A stretch of DNA of 7,452 nt from Spirochaetaceae bacterium (GTDB lineage: Bacteria > Spirochaetota > Spirochaetia > Treponematales > Breznakiellaceae): NCBI GenBank assembly GCA_031265025.1, contig JAISDF010000051.1, positions 1 through 7,452 of the forward strand. Reading direction: 5' to 3'. The notes beneath the pieces were generated by a model. That model had not been told where the DNA came from and made no database searches. It worked only from the letters and a program-made list of their open reading frames with translations. The position numbers and the translations under genes were made by a program. Positions 6,044-7,452 of this stretch are shown here, in pieces (position 1 is the first letter of the stretch; each line of letters begins with the position of its first letter).

Positions 6044-7414
6044 TTATTTTGCCGGCTTTGGCTGAGCGGCCTGAATAGTCCTGTAACGCTGCTTTCCAAC
6101 GCGGAAACGCTGGACCAGCTTAATCCTCGCGGGACATACATAGGAACAGCACCCGCATTCAATGCAGTCAAGCAGGCCTGTCTTGATCGCCTCGTCAAAA
6201 TCCCCGGTTTCAAGGGCCTCATTTAACAGCACCGGAACAAGCCGGGAGGGGCAGTTCCGTATACAGCGGCCGCAGCGTATGCAGTACGCTTCGTCAAAGG
6301 CCTTCACCTCCCCGGCGTCCATGAGCACCACGCCGGAAGTATTCTTCTGAACCGGAATGGCCGTCGTGGAAACGGCGACGCCCATCATAGGTCCGCCGAA
6401 AATAATTTTCTTGAGGCTGTCGTAATCAATATCCATAAAGGACTGGGGAAGCTCGCTTATCAGGGTCCCTATGGGGGCGATGATATTTTTCGGCGTCCTG
6501 CACGCCCCGCCGGTTACCGTAAGGCTCCGCTCAATAAGGGGCTTGCCCAGTTGGAAGGCCTCGGCAATGGCGGCAAGGGTTCCCACATTCTGCACTATGC
6601 AGCCCACATCCATGGGAAGCCCCCCTGAGGGAACTTCCCGGCCCGTGGTCGCGGTAATAAGGAATTTTTCCCCGCCCTGGGGGTATTTGGTTTTAAGGAG
6701 CTGAACAACGACCTCTCCCTTGGGGGCCGTTTTTTTCACCGCCTCTTCCAGGACAGGCTTGAGACGGGCCTTGTTATCCTCAAGGCCGATTATGCCTTTG
6801 GACACCCCGGTAATGTGCATTACCGCGGCCAGACCCCGGACAAAGAGTTCCGCCCTTTCGCTCATGAGCCATTCATCGGTGGTAAGATAAGGCTCACATT
6901 CGGCGGCATTGGCGATTACAAAATCAATGGGTTTATGGGGAGGAGGATTGAGCTTTACATGAACCGGAAAACCGGCGCCGCCCATACCCACGATTCCCGC
7001 GTCCCTGATACGGGCGAGGGCCTCTTCCTTTGAACAACTGTATACATCCAGGGGCGGCATAAAATCATCGCCCTCAGGAACTCCGCCGGCAGCGGATACA
7101 TCGCCACCTGGCGCCTCAATCACAATGCACGGCCCTTCAAGATTGTTGGACTGGGTCCTTGGTTCAATCTTTTTGACCACGCCTGAAATCGAAGCGTGAA
7201 CCGGAACGGTCATAAGACCCGAAGCGTCGGCTATCTTCTGCCCACGCCGCACTGTGTCGCCCACGGCGACGAGACTCTGGTTTGGGGCGCCAAAATGCTG
7301 GTTAACCGGAATGACCGCCTGAGTAAGCGCGGGAACCGTTTCGGCGGATTTTCCCTCCGTCGGCTCTTTTCGCTCCGGTACGTGCAACCCCCGTCTGAAT
7401 GTTTTCGTCGGCAT
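6044..7414 (-). CDS. rnfC: Rnf complex subunit C, NAD(H)-oxidoreductase subunit
   Basis: Peripheral cytoplasmic subunit of the Rnf complex that exchanges electrons with NAD+/NADH, 456 residues and complete. Domains in order: an N-terminal region with the family GxH motif (RRGLHVP, 8-13) and a barrel-like stretch (about 44-85, VGDTVRRGQKIA then VHASISGVV); a Rossmann-like NADH/FMN domain similar to NuoF with GIVGMGGAGFP (140-150) and ECEPYLTTD (172-180); YPQGGEK at 244-250; and two C-terminal [4Fe-4S] motifs, C378-x2-C381-x2-C384-x3-C388-P and C417-x2-C420-x2-C423-x3-C427-P. The start ATG (7414-7412) has GAGG (7424-7421) six bases ahead. It is the first Rnf gene, in the C-D-G-E-A-B order known from anaerobes. 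The C-terminal extension after the second cluster is short and basic, without the long repeat tail of enterobacterial RnfC. Confidence 0.97.
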   Translation of the reverse strand: MPTKTFRRGLHVPERKEPTEGKSAETVPALTQAVIPVNQHFGAPNQSLVAVGDTVRRGQKIADASGLMTVPVHASISGVVKKIEPRTQSNNLEGPCIVIEAPGGDVSAAGGVPEGDDFMPPLDVYSCSKEEALARIRDAGIVGMGGAGFPVHVKLNPPPHKPIDFVIANAAECEPYLTTDEWLMSERAELFVRGLAAVMHITGVSKGIIGLEDNKARLKPVLEEAVKKTAPKGEVVVQLLKTKYPQGGEKFLITATTGREVPSGGLPMDVGCIVQNVGTLAAIAEAFQLGKPLIERSLTVTGGACRTPKNIIAPIGTLISELPQSFMDIDYDSLKKIIFGGPMMGVAVSTTAIPVQKNTSGVVLMDAGEVKAFDEAYCIRCGRCIRNCPSRLVPVLLNEALETGDFDEAIKTGLLDCIECGCCSYVCPARIKLVQRFRVGKQRYRTIQAAQPKPAK

Positions 7415-7452
7415 CTCTTACCTCACATGGTTATGCTGATTTGGGTTCGTAT
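7415..7452 (-). other. Region immediately upstream of rnfC
   Basis: These 38 bases hold the rnfC ribosome binding site (GAGG, 7424-7421). Two frames reach a stop here, one giving a tail YEPKSA and one giving IRTQISITM. An upstream gene could therefore end within this stretch, but it is too short to tell. No promoter boxes can be recognised, so the operon promoter is probably outside the window. Confidence 0.3.

Noticed and set aside
1..7452. CRISPR array, insertion sequence, tRNA/rRNA genes or phage remnants
   Set aside because: I saw no regularly spaced repeats, transposase-like frame, terminal inverted repeats or cloverleaf-like segments; almost all of the window is taken up by metabolic and transport genes.

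Overview
The window reads as bacterial chromosome, and every gene I can support lies on the minus strand. It carries a complete Rnf operon (ferredoxin:NAD+ oxidoreductase, an ion-pumping membrane complex) in the order rnfC-rnfD-rnfG-rnfE-rnfA-rnfB, followed closely by an AAA+ ATPase of the DUF815/COG2607 type. After a 250-base regulatory-looking gap comes the N-terminal part of an ABC exporter that runs off the left edge. The C-D-G-E-A-B order is the one known from anaerobes such as Acetobacterium and other clostridia, and differs from the A-B-C-D-G-E order of gammaproteobacteria. Protein character, the fairly GC-rich coding and the DUF815 neighbour make me think of a spirochaete, perhaps a gut Treponema. 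That is an impression from memory and no marker gene in the window proves it; another anaerobic lineage such as Clostridia is possible.

Layout from the transcriptional start (right) to the left: 7414-6044 rnfC; 6034-4991 rnfD; 4994-4398 rnfG; 4401-3793 rnfE; 3791-3216 rnfA; 3205-2339 rnfB; 2318-948 AAA+ ATPase; 947-698 intergenic; 697-1 ABC exporter (partial). Genes are packed tightly. rnfD/rnfG and rnfG/rnfE overlap by ATGA, rnfE and rnfA are 1 base apart, and the other gaps in the Rnf set are 9-10 bases. Every gene has a purine-rich Shine-Dalgarno site. The operon promoter is not in the window or cannot be seen.

How it works together: RnfB (many Fe-S clusters) takes electrons from reduced ferredoxin. 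RnfA and RnfE form the membrane core, each with the two conserved cysteines of the shared intramembrane iron site. RnfG and RnfD normally carry covalent FMN, and RnfC reduces NAD+. The drop in electron energy drives Na+ or H+ export. Two points stand out. The FMN-attachment motifs of RnfG and RnfD both deviate from the usual flavin-transferase consensus. An AAA+ ATPase sits 20 bases behind rnfB as an apparent seventh gene.

The 250-base gap before the ABC exporter holds a good sigma-70-like promoter, a 26-base dyad over the predicted start point, and a leader with two possible hairpins and short open frames. This suggests that the exporter is separately and possibly inducibly controlled.
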